Assembly (NCBI GenBank): GCA_963842065.1
Contig: CAWJEW010000007.1
Location: 1-64,000, forward strand
Length of the DNA stretch: 64,000 nucleotides
Source of the DNA: CAITWD01 sp963842065
GTDB lineage: Bacteria > Actinomycetota > Thermoleophilia > Miltoncostaeales > Miltoncostaeaceae
Direction of reading: 5' to 3'
In this document: piece after piece, positions 34,742 through 43,708 of the stretch
Position numbering within the stretch: position 1 is the stretch's first letter
Layout of the letters: each line of letters starts with the position of its first letter
Position numbers and translations under genes: made by a program
The notes under the pieces: model-generated
What the model was told of the DNA's origin: nothing
Database searches by the model: none
The model's input: the letters and a program-made list of their open reading frames with translations, nothing else

Positions 34742-35632
34742 CTGGACAGCGCCATCTCGATTCGCGGACTTCGCAAGACCTTCGGCCAGACCGTCGCCCT
34801 CGACCAGCTGGATCTCGAGGTCACCACGGGCGAGGTCCACGGGTTCGTCGGACCCAATGGCTCGGGCAAGTCCACGACGATCCGCGTGCTGTTGGGACTC
34901 CTTCGTGCCGACGCCGGTGAGGTGCGGCTCCTGGGCGGCGACCCCTGGCGGGACACGGTCGCCCTGCACCGCCGACTCGCCTACGTGCCCGGCGAGGTGA
35001 GCCTGTGGCCGCAGCTGAGCGGTGGGGAGGCGATCGATCTGCTCGGACGGTTGCGCGGCGGGTTCGATCCCGTCCGCAAGCAGGAACTGCTCGACCGCTT
35101 CGAGCTCGACCCCACCAAGACCGGCCGCAGCTACTCCAAGGGCAACCGCCAGAAGGTCGCGCTGGTGGCGGCACTGACGTCCGACGTCGAGCTGTTGATC
35201 CTCGACGAACCCACCTCGGGCCTCGACCCGCTGATGGAGTCGGTCTTCCAGCAATGCATCGAGGAGGCCAAGGGCGCCGGGCGCACGGTGCTGCTGTCGA
35301 GCCACATCCTCTCCGAGGTCGAGGCGCTGTGCGATCGGGTCAGCATTCTGCGCGAGGGGCGCGTCGTGCAGCGCGGCACGCTGGACGAACTGCGCCGGGT
35401 CACCCGCACCACCGTCGTGGCGACCCTCGAGCGCATGCCGGCCAGCCTGGACGGCTGGCTCGGCGTCCACGACCCCCTCATCCACGACAACCGATTGCGC
35501 TGTGACGTCGAGACTCCCCGCCTGACCGCGTTCATGGAGCGGCTGACCTCCTGCGGGATCGTGTCGCTGGTCACCCAGCCGCCGACCCTCGAAGAGCTGT
35601 TCTTGCGCGAGTACTCGGACGGTCGTCCGTGA
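34742..35632 (+). CDS. ABC transporter ATP-binding protein, apparent CTG start
   Basis: ATPase of an exporter. With the CTG start the 296-residue product has IRGLRKTFGQTVALDQLDLE, Walker A GPNGSGKST (37-45), YVPGEVSLWPQLSGGEAIDL, the modified signature YSKGNRQKVALVAAL, Walker B LLILDEPTSGLDP and the H-loop SSHILSEVEAL, then the usual C-terminal domain. An in-frame TGA lies at 34721-34723, and the first ATG/GTG/TTG (34886) is after Walker A, so translation must begin between. CTG at 34742 has GGGAGG at ideal spacing. It overlaps the permease gene by four bases. Confidence 0.88.
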   Translation: MDSAISIRGLRKTFGQTVALDQLDLEVTTGEVHGFVGPNGSGKSTTIRVLLGLLRADAGEVRLLGGDPWRDTVALHRRLAYVPGEVSLWPQLSGGEAIDLLGRLRGGFDPVRKQELLDRFELDPTKTGRSYSKGNRQKVALVAALTSDVELLILDEPTSGLDPLMESVFQQCIEEAKGAGRTVLLSSHILSEVEALCDRVSILREGRVVQRGTLDELRRVTRTTVVATLERMPASLDGWLGVHDPLIHDNRLRCDVETPRLTAFMERLTSCGIVSLVTQPPTLEELFLREYSDGRP

Positions 35633-37212
35633 CCGAGCCGCTGACCGGCTTCTGGATCCTGGTACGCCACGCGCTGCGACTCGACCGAGTGCGTCTGGTC
35701 GTGTGGGTGGCGGGCATCACCTTCGTCCCGGTGGTCACCTACGCGACCTACGCCTCCCTGTATCCGACGCTCGCCGATCGCATCTCGCTCGGGGTCGCCC
35801 TCCAGTCCAACCCCTCGTTTTCGTTGCTGCTCGGGCCGGCCGAGAACCTCGGCGATGCCGGCGGCTATACGGCCTGGCGCACGATCGGCATTTGCGCGAT
35901 CTTCGTTGCGGTCATGAGCATCTTGACCGTCGTGCGGCATACGCGCACGGACGAGGAGACCGGTCGGACCGAACTGCTGGCTGCCGGGTGCGTGGGGCGC
36001 TACGCGTTCCTCGCCGCAGGCGTCGCGACCGCGGTCGTCGCCTGCCTGGTGACGGGCGTCGCGATCACGCTTGGGCTCATCGCGTCGGGCGGAAACCCCG
36101 TCGGCGCCGTCGCCTACGGGCTTGCGACGACGCTTGCTGGAGCGGTCTTCGCCGGCGTCGCGGCGATCGCCGTGCAGGTCGGCAGCTTCGGCCGCACCGC
36201 GATCAGCATGTCGGTCGGCGCACTGGCGGTCGCATACCTGGTTCGGGCATGGGGAGATGCATCCGACTACCACTGGATCACGTGGCTGTCGCCGCTCGGC
36301 TGGACGGAGAAGATCTCGGCGTTCACCGACAATCGCTGGTGGACGCTGGTACTGTCGCTGGCGACGACCGCGGTGTTGATCGGCGTTGCCGTGGCGATCG
36401 TTGGCCGCCGCGACTTCGGCCGCGGCCTGATCGCGCCGCACCACGGACCGACAAACGCCGGCAACGCGCTCTCGGGCGCGTACGGCCTGGCCTGGCGGCT
36501 GCACCGCGCCCGCCTGGCGGGATGGGCCGTCGGCCTGGCCGCCTACGGCGCGCTGGTCGGGTCGGTGGCGCAGTCGATCGCCTCGATTATCGCCCACAGC
36601 AACCTCGGCCAGCGGTTCCTGGGATCCGGACACAACTTCGTGGACCTGTATCTGGCGGAGATCATCAACCTGATGGGCATCGTCGCGGCGGTCTATGGAA
36701 TCCAGGCCGTGCTGACCGCCCGTACCGAAGAGGCCGAAGGCCGGGTGGAACTGCTCCTGTCAACCCCGCTGACGCGCCAGCGCTGGTTCGCCAGCCACAT
36801 CGCGTTCGCCCTCGCCGGGTCGGCAATCGTCGTCGTCCTCGGCGGTGTCGGAGCCGGCGTGACCGCCAACATCGACGGTGCGCCGACCTCGATCGGTGCC
36901 GTCCTCGCCGGGTCGATCGCGCAGATCCCGGCCGTCTGGCTGATGGTCGCCGTGACGGCGGTCCTGATCGGCATCGTTCCGCGCCTGAGCGTGCTGGGGT
37001 GGTCGATCATCGCCGCCACGTTCGTCATCAGCTTCTTCGGCCCGCTGCTCAAGCTGCCGCGCCTCGTCCTGGACCTGTCGGCGTTCACGCACCTGCCGCA
37101 TCTGCCGGGCGGCAGCGTTGACGCGGTGCCGCTGATCGTCTTGAGCGTGCTGGCCATCGTCCTGCTGGCTGTGGCGATGGCCGGCTTCCGCCGGCGCTCG
37201 ATCGTCTCCTAA
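35629..37212 (+). CDS. ABC transporter permease (polyketide-antibiotic-exporter type)
   Basis: A 527-residue integral membrane protein starting GTG (GTGA overlap with the ATPase gene). It has about twelve helices in two homologous halves, each with an RTDEETGRTELLAAG / RTEEAEGRVELLLSTP motif (residues about 100 and 365) characteristic of the 'exporter of polyketide antibiotics' type of ABC-2 permeases. With the preceding ATPase it forms a complete exporter. Substrate unknown; drug or antibiotic export is the usual guess. Confidence 0.88.
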   Translation: MTEPLTGFWILVRHALRLDRVRLVVWVAGITFVPVVTYATYASLYPTLADRISLGVALQSNPSFSLLLGPAENLGDAGGYTAWRTIGICAIFVAVMSILTVVRHTRTDEETGRTELLAAGCVGRYAFLAAGVATAVVACLVTGVAITLGLIASGGNPVGAVAYGLATTLAGAVFAGVAAIAVQVGSFGRTAISMSVGALAVAYLVRAWGDASDYHWITWLSPLGWTEKISAFTDNRWWTLVLSLATTAVLIGVAVAIVGRRDFGRGLIAPHHGPTNAGNALSGAYGLAWRLHRARLAGWAVGLAAYGALVGSVAQSIASIIAHSNLGQRFLGSGHNFVDLYLAEIINLMGIVAAVYGIQAVLTARTEEAEGRVELLLSTPLTRQRWFASHIAFALAGSAIVVVLGGVGAGVTANIDGAPTSIGAVLAGSIAQIPAVWLMVAVTAVLIGIVPRLSVLGWSIIAATFVISFFGPLLKLPRLVLDLSAFTHLPHLPGGSVDAVPLIVLSVLAIVLLAVAMAGFRRRSIVS

Positions 37213-37247
37213 GCGGCGGCCGCGCGCACCGCGCGCCGGCGGGTGGG

Positions 37248-37706
37248 TTAGCCGTCCTCGTGGCCCTCGCGCAGCGCGCGCACCTCGGCGATCAAGTCGT
37301 CGATGCGCTCGCGCAGCGCGGCGATCTCGGCGCCGGTCTCGCTGGCGACATGCCGGCGGCGGCGTGCCTGCTCGATGAACAGGTTCGTCACCGCCGCCGT
37401 CGTCACGGTCAGGAAGGCGAGCCCCGTCATCATCACGATGGCGCCCACCAGGCGGCCGAGCACCGATGTCGGCACGACGTCGCCGTAGCCGACGGTCGTC
37501 ACGGTCTGCACCGACCACCACATCCCCTCGCCGATGCTGTGGATGTGTTCCGGGTCGGTCAGGCGGATCAGGACCCCGGCGACGACTGAGAGCGTCGCCG
37601 TCACGACCGTCAGCAGGACCCAGGCGGTCTTGAACGGCTGATCGGAGAAGCGCTCGAACCACCGCTCGGGCCGGTGGGGCCCGTGATGGGACGCCGCCTC
37701 AGCCAT
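37248..37706 (-). CDS. Two-TM potassium channel protein
   Basis: A 152-residue protein of the KcsA-like ion channel family: basic/amphipathic N-terminus (RPERWFERFSDQPF), first helix (WVLLTVVTATLSVVAGVLI), pore helix and selectivity filter MWWSVQTVTTVGYGDVVP with intact TVGYGD, second helix (GAIVMMTGLAFLTVTTAAVT) and a C-terminal coiled coil (IAALRERIDDLIAEVRALRE) likely to hold the tetramer together. Its start overlaps the end of the MFS exporter gene by eight bases, so both are probably co-transcribed. Confidence 0.88.
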   Translation of the reverse strand: MAEAASHHGPHRPERWFERFSDQPFKTAWVLLTVVTATLSVVAGVLIRLTDPEHIHSIGEGMWWSVQTVTTVGYGDVVPTSVLGRLVGAIVMMTGLAFLTVTTAAVTNLFIEQARRRRHVASETGAEIAALRERIDDLIAEVRALREGHEDG

Positions 37707-39207
37707 CGATACCCATCGCCGGTATCGCGACCTGGTCCACGCGTGCCTCGCGTGACCTGATCAGCACCGACAAGAGAATCGCGCCCACAAGCATCATCGC
37801 CGCAGCGGCGATGAACGCGGCGCGGTAGCCGCTGACGGCGGCCGACGCCTGTTCCAACGCCGTCGGCGGATGGCCGAGGCCCGCCAGCTGCGAGGTCACC
37901 TGGTGTGCCGCAAGCGTCGAGAGCACCGCCAGCCCGAGTGAGCCACCCACCTGCTGCGAGGCGTTGAGCAACCCCGACGCAAGCCCGGCGTCCTCCGCAT
38001 CGGACCCGTAGGTCGCCAGCATCGTGAGCGGCATGAACGTCAGCCCGAGCCCGAGCCCCATCACGGTCAGTCCGGGCAGGACGTCGGTGAGGTAGCTGCC
38101 GTTGACGGAGATCATCGTCATCAGGGCGAGCCCGGCCGCAGCGATCAGCATGCCGATCACGCCGGTCATCTTGATCCCGAGCGGGCCGACCAGTCGCTGG
38201 GCGGCGGTCGCCGAGATGATGATCGCGGCCGTCAGCGGCAGGAAACCCAGGCCCGCGCGCAGCGGGCTGAACCCGAGGACCTCCTGGACATACAGCGATG
38301 CGAAAAAGAACACCGAGAACATGCCGCCGGCCACGATCAGCATCGTGATGTCCGCGGCACGCAGGGTGCGGGTCCTGAAAATGCTGAGCCGCACCAGCGG
38401 CTGCGCGACGCGCGATTCGATCAGGACGAAGATCACCAGCAGCGCGAGGCCGCCCGCCAAAAAGCCGACCGTCCGTTCGGCAAACCAGCCGTACTCGTTG
38501 GCGCCGACGATGCCGTAGACGATCGACATCAGCCCGGCCGTCGCCGTGACGGCCCCGGCGATATCGAACCCGCGAAGGCCCTGCCGACGCGCGGGCGCCA
38601 TGGCCGGCAACAGCCGCCACGCGGCCACCACCACGCAGATGCCGACCGGAATGTTGATGAAGAAGTTCCAGCGCCAGGACAGGTACTCGGTCAGGGCTCC
38701 GCCGAGGACCAAGCCGATCGACGCGCCGCCGACGGCGATGGCCGCCCACACCGCCAGTGCCTTCGCTCGGTCCCGACCGTCGGTGAACGTCGTCGTCACG
38801 ATCGACAGCGCGATCGGCGAGATGAACGCCGCGCCGAAGCCCTGGACCGCACGGAACAAGATCAGCATGCCAGCCGACGTGCCGACGGCGTTCATCAACG
38901 ATGCGAACGTAAACAGCGTGACGCCCATCAGAAAGAGCCGCTTGCGCCCGAACAGATCGCCGGCGCGTCCGCCCAGCAACAGAAAGCCACCGAGCACCAG
39001 CGTGTACGCGTTGACGACCCATTGGAGGTTGTCGACGGTGAAATGCAGGTCCCGCTGGATCGACGGCAGTGCGACGTTCACGATCGTCGCGTCCAGCACG
39101 ACCATGAACTGCGCCATGCAGACCAGCACCAGGACAAGCCACGGGTTGACGTCGTGATCCGCCCGGGGAGCTTCGGTCGCTGCAACCGCGGATTCGCTCA
39201 AGGTCAC
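37699..39207 (-). CDS. MFS transporter, DHA2 (14-TM drug:H+ antiporter) type
   Basis: A 502-residue protein with about 14 membrane helices. DHA2 landmarks are LDATIVNVALPSIQRDL in helix 1, motif A GGRAGDLFGRKR, and motif C-like AAIAVGGASIGLVLGGALTEYLSWRWNFFINIPVG. These proteins export drugs or other amphiphiles by proton antiport (QacA/EmrB group). No TetR or MarR regulator is adjacent. The downstream channel gene overlaps its end. Confidence 0.9.
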   Translation of the reverse strand: MTLSESAVAATEAPRADHDVNPWLVLVLVCMAQFMVVLDATIVNVALPSIQRDLHFTVDNLQWVVNAYTLVLGGFLLLGGRAGDLFGRKRLFLMGVTLFTFASLMNAVGTSAGMLILFRAVQGFGAAFISPIALSIVTTTFTDGRDRAKALAVWAAIAVGGASIGLVLGGALTEYLSWRWNFFINIPVGICVVVAAWRLLPAMAPARRQGLRGFDIAGAVTATAGLMSIVYGIVGANEYGWFAERTVGFLAGGLALLVIFVLIESRVAQPLVRLSIFRTRTLRAADITMLIVAGGMFSVFFFASLYVQEVLGFSPLRAGLGFLPLTAAIIISATAAQRLVGPLGIKMTGVIGMLIAAAGLALMTMISVNGSYLTDVLPGLTVMGLGLGLTFMPLTMLATYGSDAEDAGLASGLLNASQQVGGSLGLAVLSTLAAHQVTSQLAGLGHPPTALEQASAAVSGYRAAFIAAAAMMLVGAILLSVLIRSREARVDQVAIPAMGIDG

Positions 39208-39574
39208 CTCAGATCACACGGGGGCCGGCACGCCAGCACGACGCGTGCGGAAGGGACCGTGCGGGGCGCTTGGCACCGTGATCGCCATCTGTGCGCGCCG
39301 GCAGCGCGCGGGCGACGTTGGTCGCGGCCAAAGGGGAACGGTCGCATCCGGCTGCGTCGCGGTCACTGTATCGCAGCGGGCGTTTCCCCCGCCGCTCGGG
39401 GCGATGCCGATCCGTGGCGCGACCCCGAGCAGTCGGTGGAACAGGAGACCCATGATTGATCTCACCAGGTATTTCGGCGCGGGGCGCCCGAACTTGAGCC
39501 GTGCGCCGACAAGACTTCCAGGTGCGTCGGACGCCGCAGCGGTCAGCGGCCACGTGCGTGGCACTCGACGCCTG
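39208..39574. other. Intergenic region upstream of the MFS gene
   Basis: No supported gene. One plus-strand frame with a fair ribosome-binding site (AGGAG before ATG 39452, MIDLTRYFGAGRP) runs antisense into the TPR gene and is probably chance. Confidence 0.35.
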
Positions 39575-40159
39575 CTACGAGGCCGATACGATCCGACTCA
39601 GCGCCTGGTCAGCGCCCGCCTCGCCGCGGTCGTGCGCCCGCCGGTAGGCGGCGCGGGCGCCAGCGAGGTCGCCCTGCGCCTCGAGCATCAGCCCGAGATT
39701 GAATGCGCCGCCCCCGTGGCCCCGCGCATCGGCCCGGGCAAACGCCGCCTGGGCCTCGGCCAGGTCCCCCCGCTCGTGCAGGACGACGCCCAGGTTCGCC
39801 GCCCCGCCACCGTGCCCGAGCGCGTCCGCCTCGGCAAAGGCCTTCTCGGCGCCGTCGGCGTCGCCGCGCGACTCGCGGATCAGGCCGAGGTGAAAGGCGC
39901 CGTTGCCGTCGCCGCGCGCGGCGCCTCGGGCGTAGGCGACCTCCGCGGCGGGAATGTCCTTGCGCTCATGGAAGGCGACGAGCCCCAGATGGGTCGCCGC
40001 GCGGGCATGCCCCATGGCATCGGCCTCGATCCACAGGGCCTCGGCCCCGTCCACGTCGCCGTCCTGGTACAGGAGCACCAGCCCGCGCTGGAACAGATCC
40101 TCGGCAGCGTTATTCGCCCCGGATCCCGGGGTCGGAGCGGTGGGGATCGGATCACTCAA
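39575..40159 (-). CDS. TPR/Sel1-like repeat protein
   Basis: A 194-residue protein made of about five helical-pair repeats of ~36 residues, with the recurring pattern 'A-[DE]-A-x-G-H-[GA]-x-[GA]-A-x-[FN/H]-L-G-[LV]-x-x-x-x-[RQ]-G-D-x-x-[GE]-A' (EADAMGHARAATHLGLVAF; EADALGHGGGAANLGVVLHE; RADARGHGGGAFNLGLMLEA). Cytoplasmic protein-interaction scaffold; no catalytic part. Confidence 0.8.
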   Translation of the reverse strand: MSDPIPTAPTPGSGANNAAEDLFQRGLVLLYQDGDVDGAEALWIEADAMGHARAATHLGLVAFHERKDIPAAEVAYARGAARGDGNGAFHLGLIRESRGDADGAEKAFAEADALGHGGGAANLGVVLHERGDLAEAQAAFARADARGHGGGAFNLGLMLEAQGDLAGARAAYRRAHDRGEAGADQALSRIVSAS

Positions 40160-40343
40160 CGCTCGCCGTCCTGATGCTCGTAGGGCGCCCGGGCCGAGGT
40201 GCCGGACAGACCCAGATTACCGCTCCTCGAGCACCCGCTCACGCCGGTCGACCGGCGGTCCAAGGCCGCGCGCGACCGATGTTGCAGCCACACCCGACAC
40301 CGGCGAATGGTCATCCGCAGTCCGCCCGCGTATCGTACGGGCA

Positions 40344-41597
40344 ATGACCACGCGGATCCTTCACCTCACGCAGGTGACCAAGGTCCCCCTGCTCGATCGC
40401 GCCGGCGAGCGGCTCGGCCGCGTCGAGGACGTCCTGGTGCGGATCTCCGACGGCGGGTATGCCCCGATGGTGGGGGTCACCGCCCGCGTCAGCGGGCGTG
40501 ACGTGTTCCTGCCGGCCGAGCTCATCGCCGCGGTCGAACCGGGGCGGATGCGACTCGCACGCGAGAAGTTCGACATGCGCCGCTTCGAGCGGCGGCCCGG
40601 CGAGGTGCTCCTGCGCAAGGACGTGCTCGGGCGTCGGCTGATCAACCTTACGGGGGCGCACCTGGTCCGCGCGAATGAGATCGTGCTCGCACAGATCGGG
40701 GACACCTGGTGTGTGGTCGGCATCGACACATCCTTCGGCGCGCTGTTGCACCGGTTGCTGCCGCGCTCGCGGCGCCAGCCGCCGAACCGTCCGTTCCTCG
40801 ACTGGACGAGCGTCAGGCCGTTCCTCAGCCACGTCCCCGGCGCCGGCGATGGGCTCCCGGTGACCGAGCTGACCCGCTTGCACCCGGCCCAGATCGCCGA
40901 CCTGGTCGAGGCGGCCTCCCACGAGGAAGGCCAGGAAATCATCGACGCCGTCAGCCACGACTCCGAGCTTGAGGCCGACGTCTTCGAAGAGATGGACGTC
41001 GAACACCAGGTCGAGTTCCTCGAGGAGCGCTCTGACGCCGATACGGCGAGTCTGATCGGGCGCATGGCGCCCGACGACGCGGCGGACCTGATCATGGAGT
41101 TGGACCAGGACCGACGGCTCCCGATCCTTGACCTGCTCCCGACGACACACCAGCGCAAGGTGCGAACCCTGCTCGGGTACAACCCGTCGACGGCCGGCGG
41201 GCTCATGAGCCTCGACTTCTTGTGCCTGGACGCGCGCACGTCGGTGGGAGCCGCGGTGGATGCGATCCGGGACTCCGAGCTCTCGCCGGAGGCGCTGGCG
41301 ACAATCTTCACGCACGACGGCGACGGTCGGCTCGACGGTGCGATTCGACTGGTCCCCCTGCTCCGACTCGACAACGAGACGCTGCTGGCCGACGTCGTCG
41401 AGCACGCGCCGCCACACCTCCACACCGATCGGGAGGTCTCGGACATCGCAATCATGATGTCGGACTTCAACCTGACAGTGGCCCCGGTCGTCGACCAGGA
41501 ACATCGCGTCGTGGGCGTCGTGACGGTCGACGACCTGCTTGAAACACTTATCCCCGAAGAGTGGAAATGGCGCGCGGACGCCAACCGCGAGGGTTGA
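40344..41597 (+). CDS. PRC-barrel + MgtE_N + tandem CBS protein (soluble magnesium-sensor-like)
   Basis: A 417-residue soluble protein. Residues about 8-160 hold PRC-barrel-like parts (KVPLLDRAGERLGRVEDVLV; EVLLRKDVLGRRLINLTGAH). Residues about 170-290 are the MgtE N-terminal superhelix (LTRLHPAQIADLVEAASHEE ... AADLIMELDQDRRLPILDLL ... LLGYNPSTAGGLMS), and the C-terminal part is a CBS pair (VGAAVDAIRDSELSPEALAT; VVDQEHRVVGVVTVDDLLET). In MgtE magnesium channels these cytosolic domains sense Mg2+, but the membrane pore is absent. The next gene encodes an Nramp-type transporter, suggesting that this protein regulates it. Confidence 0.85.
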   Translation: MTTRILHLTQVTKVPLLDRAGERLGRVEDVLVRISDGGYAPMVGVTARVSGRDVFLPAELIAAVEPGRMRLAREKFDMRRFERRPGEVLLRKDVLGRRLINLTGAHLVRANEIVLAQIGDTWCVVGIDTSFGALLHRLLPRSRRQPPNRPFLDWTSVRPFLSHVPGAGDGLPVTELTRLHPAQIADLVEAASHEEGQEIIDAVSHDSELEADVFEEMDVEHQVEFLEERSDADTASLIGRMAPDDAADLIMELDQDRRLPILDLLPTTHQRKVRTLLGYNPSTAGGLMSLDFLCLDARTSVGAAVDAIRDSELSPEALATIFTHDGDGRLDGAIRLVPLLRLDNETLLADVVEHAPPHLHTDREVSDIAIMMSDFNLTVAPVVDQEHRVVGVVTVDDLLETLIPEEWKWRADANREG

Positions 41598-41767
41598 CCG
41601 GGGTGCAGTGAGTGGTACGGTCCCAAGGCGCGTACGACCTGTGCGCCCACCCGAACCCGGCAACGAGATGACGGATACCGACACCCCCCACAGTACCGAG
41701 CGTCCGCGCGTAGCCGGGAAGCCGGAGGTCACCACGGGCAAGTAGCTCGCGCGCGGCTCCCGCCGGA

Positions 41768-41815
41768 CCAAATTGCACACGCGGACGACCCATCCCGCAA
41801 TTTTGTGCTGTTTTT
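41768..41815 (+). promoter_or_regulatory. Attenuator-like hairpin in the leader of the Nramp-type gene
   Basis: AAATTGC (41770-41776) pairs with GCAATTT (41797-41803), closely followed by TGTGCTGTTTTT, in an otherwise GC-rich leader, just before the Shine-Dalgarno GGGAGG. It could terminate or attenuate transcripts before the transporter gene. A tiny frame (ATG 41668, 25 codons) lies upstream. I do not see a recognisable magnesium riboswitch. Confidence 0.4.
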
Positions 41816-41829
41816 CCGGGAGGTCTGCG

Positions 41830-43476
41830 ATGAGCGATCAGACTCAAGTGCCGCCTGACGGGACTCCCGTCGCGCCGCGGACTGTCCTGGATTCGGCCCA
41901 CATTGGGGATATCCAGGGTGCCTTCGGGACGATCGGACAGCATGAGCTCGGACGCGTGGGGTTGCGCCGCCGCCTGCTCGCGCTGCTGGCGATCCTGGGT
42001 CCCGGGATCATCGTCATGGTCGGCGACAACGACGCCGGTGGCGTGTCCACCTACAGCCAGGCCGGGCAGAACTACGGCACAAGCCTGCTGTGGGTCCTGG
42101 TCCTGTTGATCCCAGTTCTGATCGTCAATCAAGAGATGGTGATCCGCCTCGGCGCGGTCACCGGGGTCGGGCACGGGAAGCTGATCTTCGAACGCTTCGG
42201 CAAGTTCTGGGGCGCGTTCTCGGTCGGCGATCTATTCATCCTGAACTTCCTGACGATCGTGACCGAATTCATCGGGGTCGATCTGGCCCTTGGGTATTTC
42301 GGGGTCAGCAAGTACGTCTCGGTTCCCTTCGCGGCCGTGACACTCGTCGCCGTTACGGCCACTGGGAGCTTCCGGCGCTGGGAGCGGTTCATGTTCGTCT
42401 TCATCGCGGCAAACCTGCTGGTGATTCCCTTGCTGGTAATGAGCCACCCCTCCGCGGGCACGATCGTCAGGCACACGGCCGTCCCTGGGATACAGGGCGG
42501 GGTCACCTCGACGTCGATCCTGCTGATCATCGCGATCGTCGGAACAACGGTGGCCCCGTGGCAGTTGTTTTTCCAGCAGTCGAACATCGTCGACAAGCGC
42601 ATCACGACACGCTGGATCAACTACGAGCGCGCCGACACCTGGATCGGGGCGTTCGTGTGCGTGTTCGCCGCCGGCGCGCTGATCTGCATCGCCGCATTCG
42701 CCTTCGCAGGCACGCCGCTTGCAGGCAACTTCACCGATGCGGGCGGCGTCGCCAGCGGTCTGCAGCAGTATCTCGGAAACGCCGCGGGTGCGATGTTCGC
42801 GATCGTGCTGCTAAACGCCGCGTTGATCGGCGCCGCCGCCGTGACCCTTGCGACCTCCTATGCGGTGGGCGACGTGTTCGGTGTTCGACACTCGCTGCAC
42901 CGCGGCATCCTCGACGCAAAGGCCTTTTACGCGAGCTTCAGCGCACTCGTGCTGCTCGCGGCCGCCATCGTGCTGATCCCCGGTGCGCCGCTCGGCGTCA
43001 TCACCACCGCCGTCCAGGCACTCGCGGGTGTCCTTCTGCCGAGCGCGAGCATGTTCTTGCTGTTGCTGTGCAACGACAAGGAGGTGCTCGGGCCGTGGGT
43101 GAACCGACCATGGCTGAACCTGGTGGCCGTATTCATCCTCGGCGTCCTGTTGATGCTCTCCGGGATCCTGATGGCGACGGTCCTGTTCCCGTCGGTCAAC
43201 GTGACCGAACTGACGCTTGTGCTCGGAGGGGTGCTGGTGGTGGGACTCATCGGATTCGCGATCTCCGCGTCCCCGCGCGGAAGGCCCAGTGCGGCCGAGC
43301 CCACACAGCGACTCGACAAGGCCCAACGCGAGACCTGGACGATGCCCCAACTGGCCTTTCTGGGTCGGCCCACGATGTCGCGCCCCGTGAAATTGGCAAT
43401 GTGGACGCTGCGCATCTACCTGGTGATCTCCGTGCTCCTGTTGGTCGTCAAAGCGGTCGAGCTCGGAACGAAGTAG
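41830..43476 (+). CDS. Nramp-family divalent metal transporter, non-canonical site
   Basis: A 548-residue, about 11-helix transporter of the SLC11/Nramp fold. The first helix motif, DPGN in classical manganese/iron Nramps, is D66-NDAG70 (LGPGIIVMVGDNDAGGVSTY), and the sixth helix has A242-P243-W244-Q245 in place of the classical Met-Pro-His region (GTTVAPWQLFFQQSN). Such substitutions mark the Nramp-related groups that include magnesium transporters. Next to an MgtE_N/CBS gene, magnesium uptake is a reasonable inference, but other divalent ions are not excluded. Ribosome-binding site GGGAGGT, start ATG. Confidence 0.82.
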   Translation: MSDQTQVPPDGTPVAPRTVLDSAHIGDIQGAFGTIGQHELGRVGLRRRLLALLAILGPGIIVMVGDNDAGGVSTYSQAGQNYGTSLLWVLVLLIPVLIVNQEMVIRLGAVTGVGHGKLIFERFGKFWGAFSVGDLFILNFLTIVTEFIGVDLALGYFGVSKYVSVPFAAVTLVAVTATGSFRRWERFMFVFIAANLLVIPLLVMSHPSAGTIVRHTAVPGIQGGVTSTSILLIIAIVGTTVAPWQLFFQQSNIVDKRITTRWINYERADTWIGAFVCVFAAGALICIAAFAFAGTPLAGNFTDAGGVASGLQQYLGNAAGAMFAIVLLNAALIGAAAVTLATSYAVGDVFGVRHSLHRGILDAKAFYASFSALVLLAAAIVLIPGAPLGVITTAVQALAGVLLPSASMFLLLLCNDKEVLGPWVNRPWLNLVAVFILGVLLMLSGILMATVLFPSVNVTELTLVLGGVLVVGLIGFAISASPRGRPSAAEPTQRLDKAQRETWTMPQLAFLGRPTMSRPVKLAMWTLRIYLVISVLLLVVKAVELGTK

Positions 43477-43708
43477 GGCTGGCTGGCCACGAGTTCCGGA
43501 GCCCGGTCTGTGAGCCGCCGCGTACGCGGCCACGATCCGTCGGCGGCACGTCGGCGCGATGGGCGGCGTGCGCGTTGGCGTTCGTCATGTCGACGGGTGT
43601 CCGAGATTGAGGGTCGCTGAACGACGGCTGCGCCACGTTCTCACAGACCAGCGGCGGTTGGAGGCCGCGACGCCCGAAGAGCCCCAGCCTCCTCGCGAAT
43701 CCTCGACG

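Noticed and set aside
35131..36633. A 500-codon minus-strand frame across the ABC exporter genes
   Set aside because: Antisense artefact; the plus strand encodes clear ATPase and permease motifs with a GTGA junction.
39452..40174. Plus-strand gene starting MIDLTRYFGAGRP with AGGAG
   Set aside because: Most of the frame is antisense to the TPR gene, whose repeat structure is clear. The ribosome-binding site is probably coincidental.
41597..41830. Magnesium riboswitch upstream of the Nramp-type gene
   Set aside because: The leader is long enough only marginally and I cannot recognise the conserved magnesium-riboswitch core; kept only as an attenuator-like hairpin.
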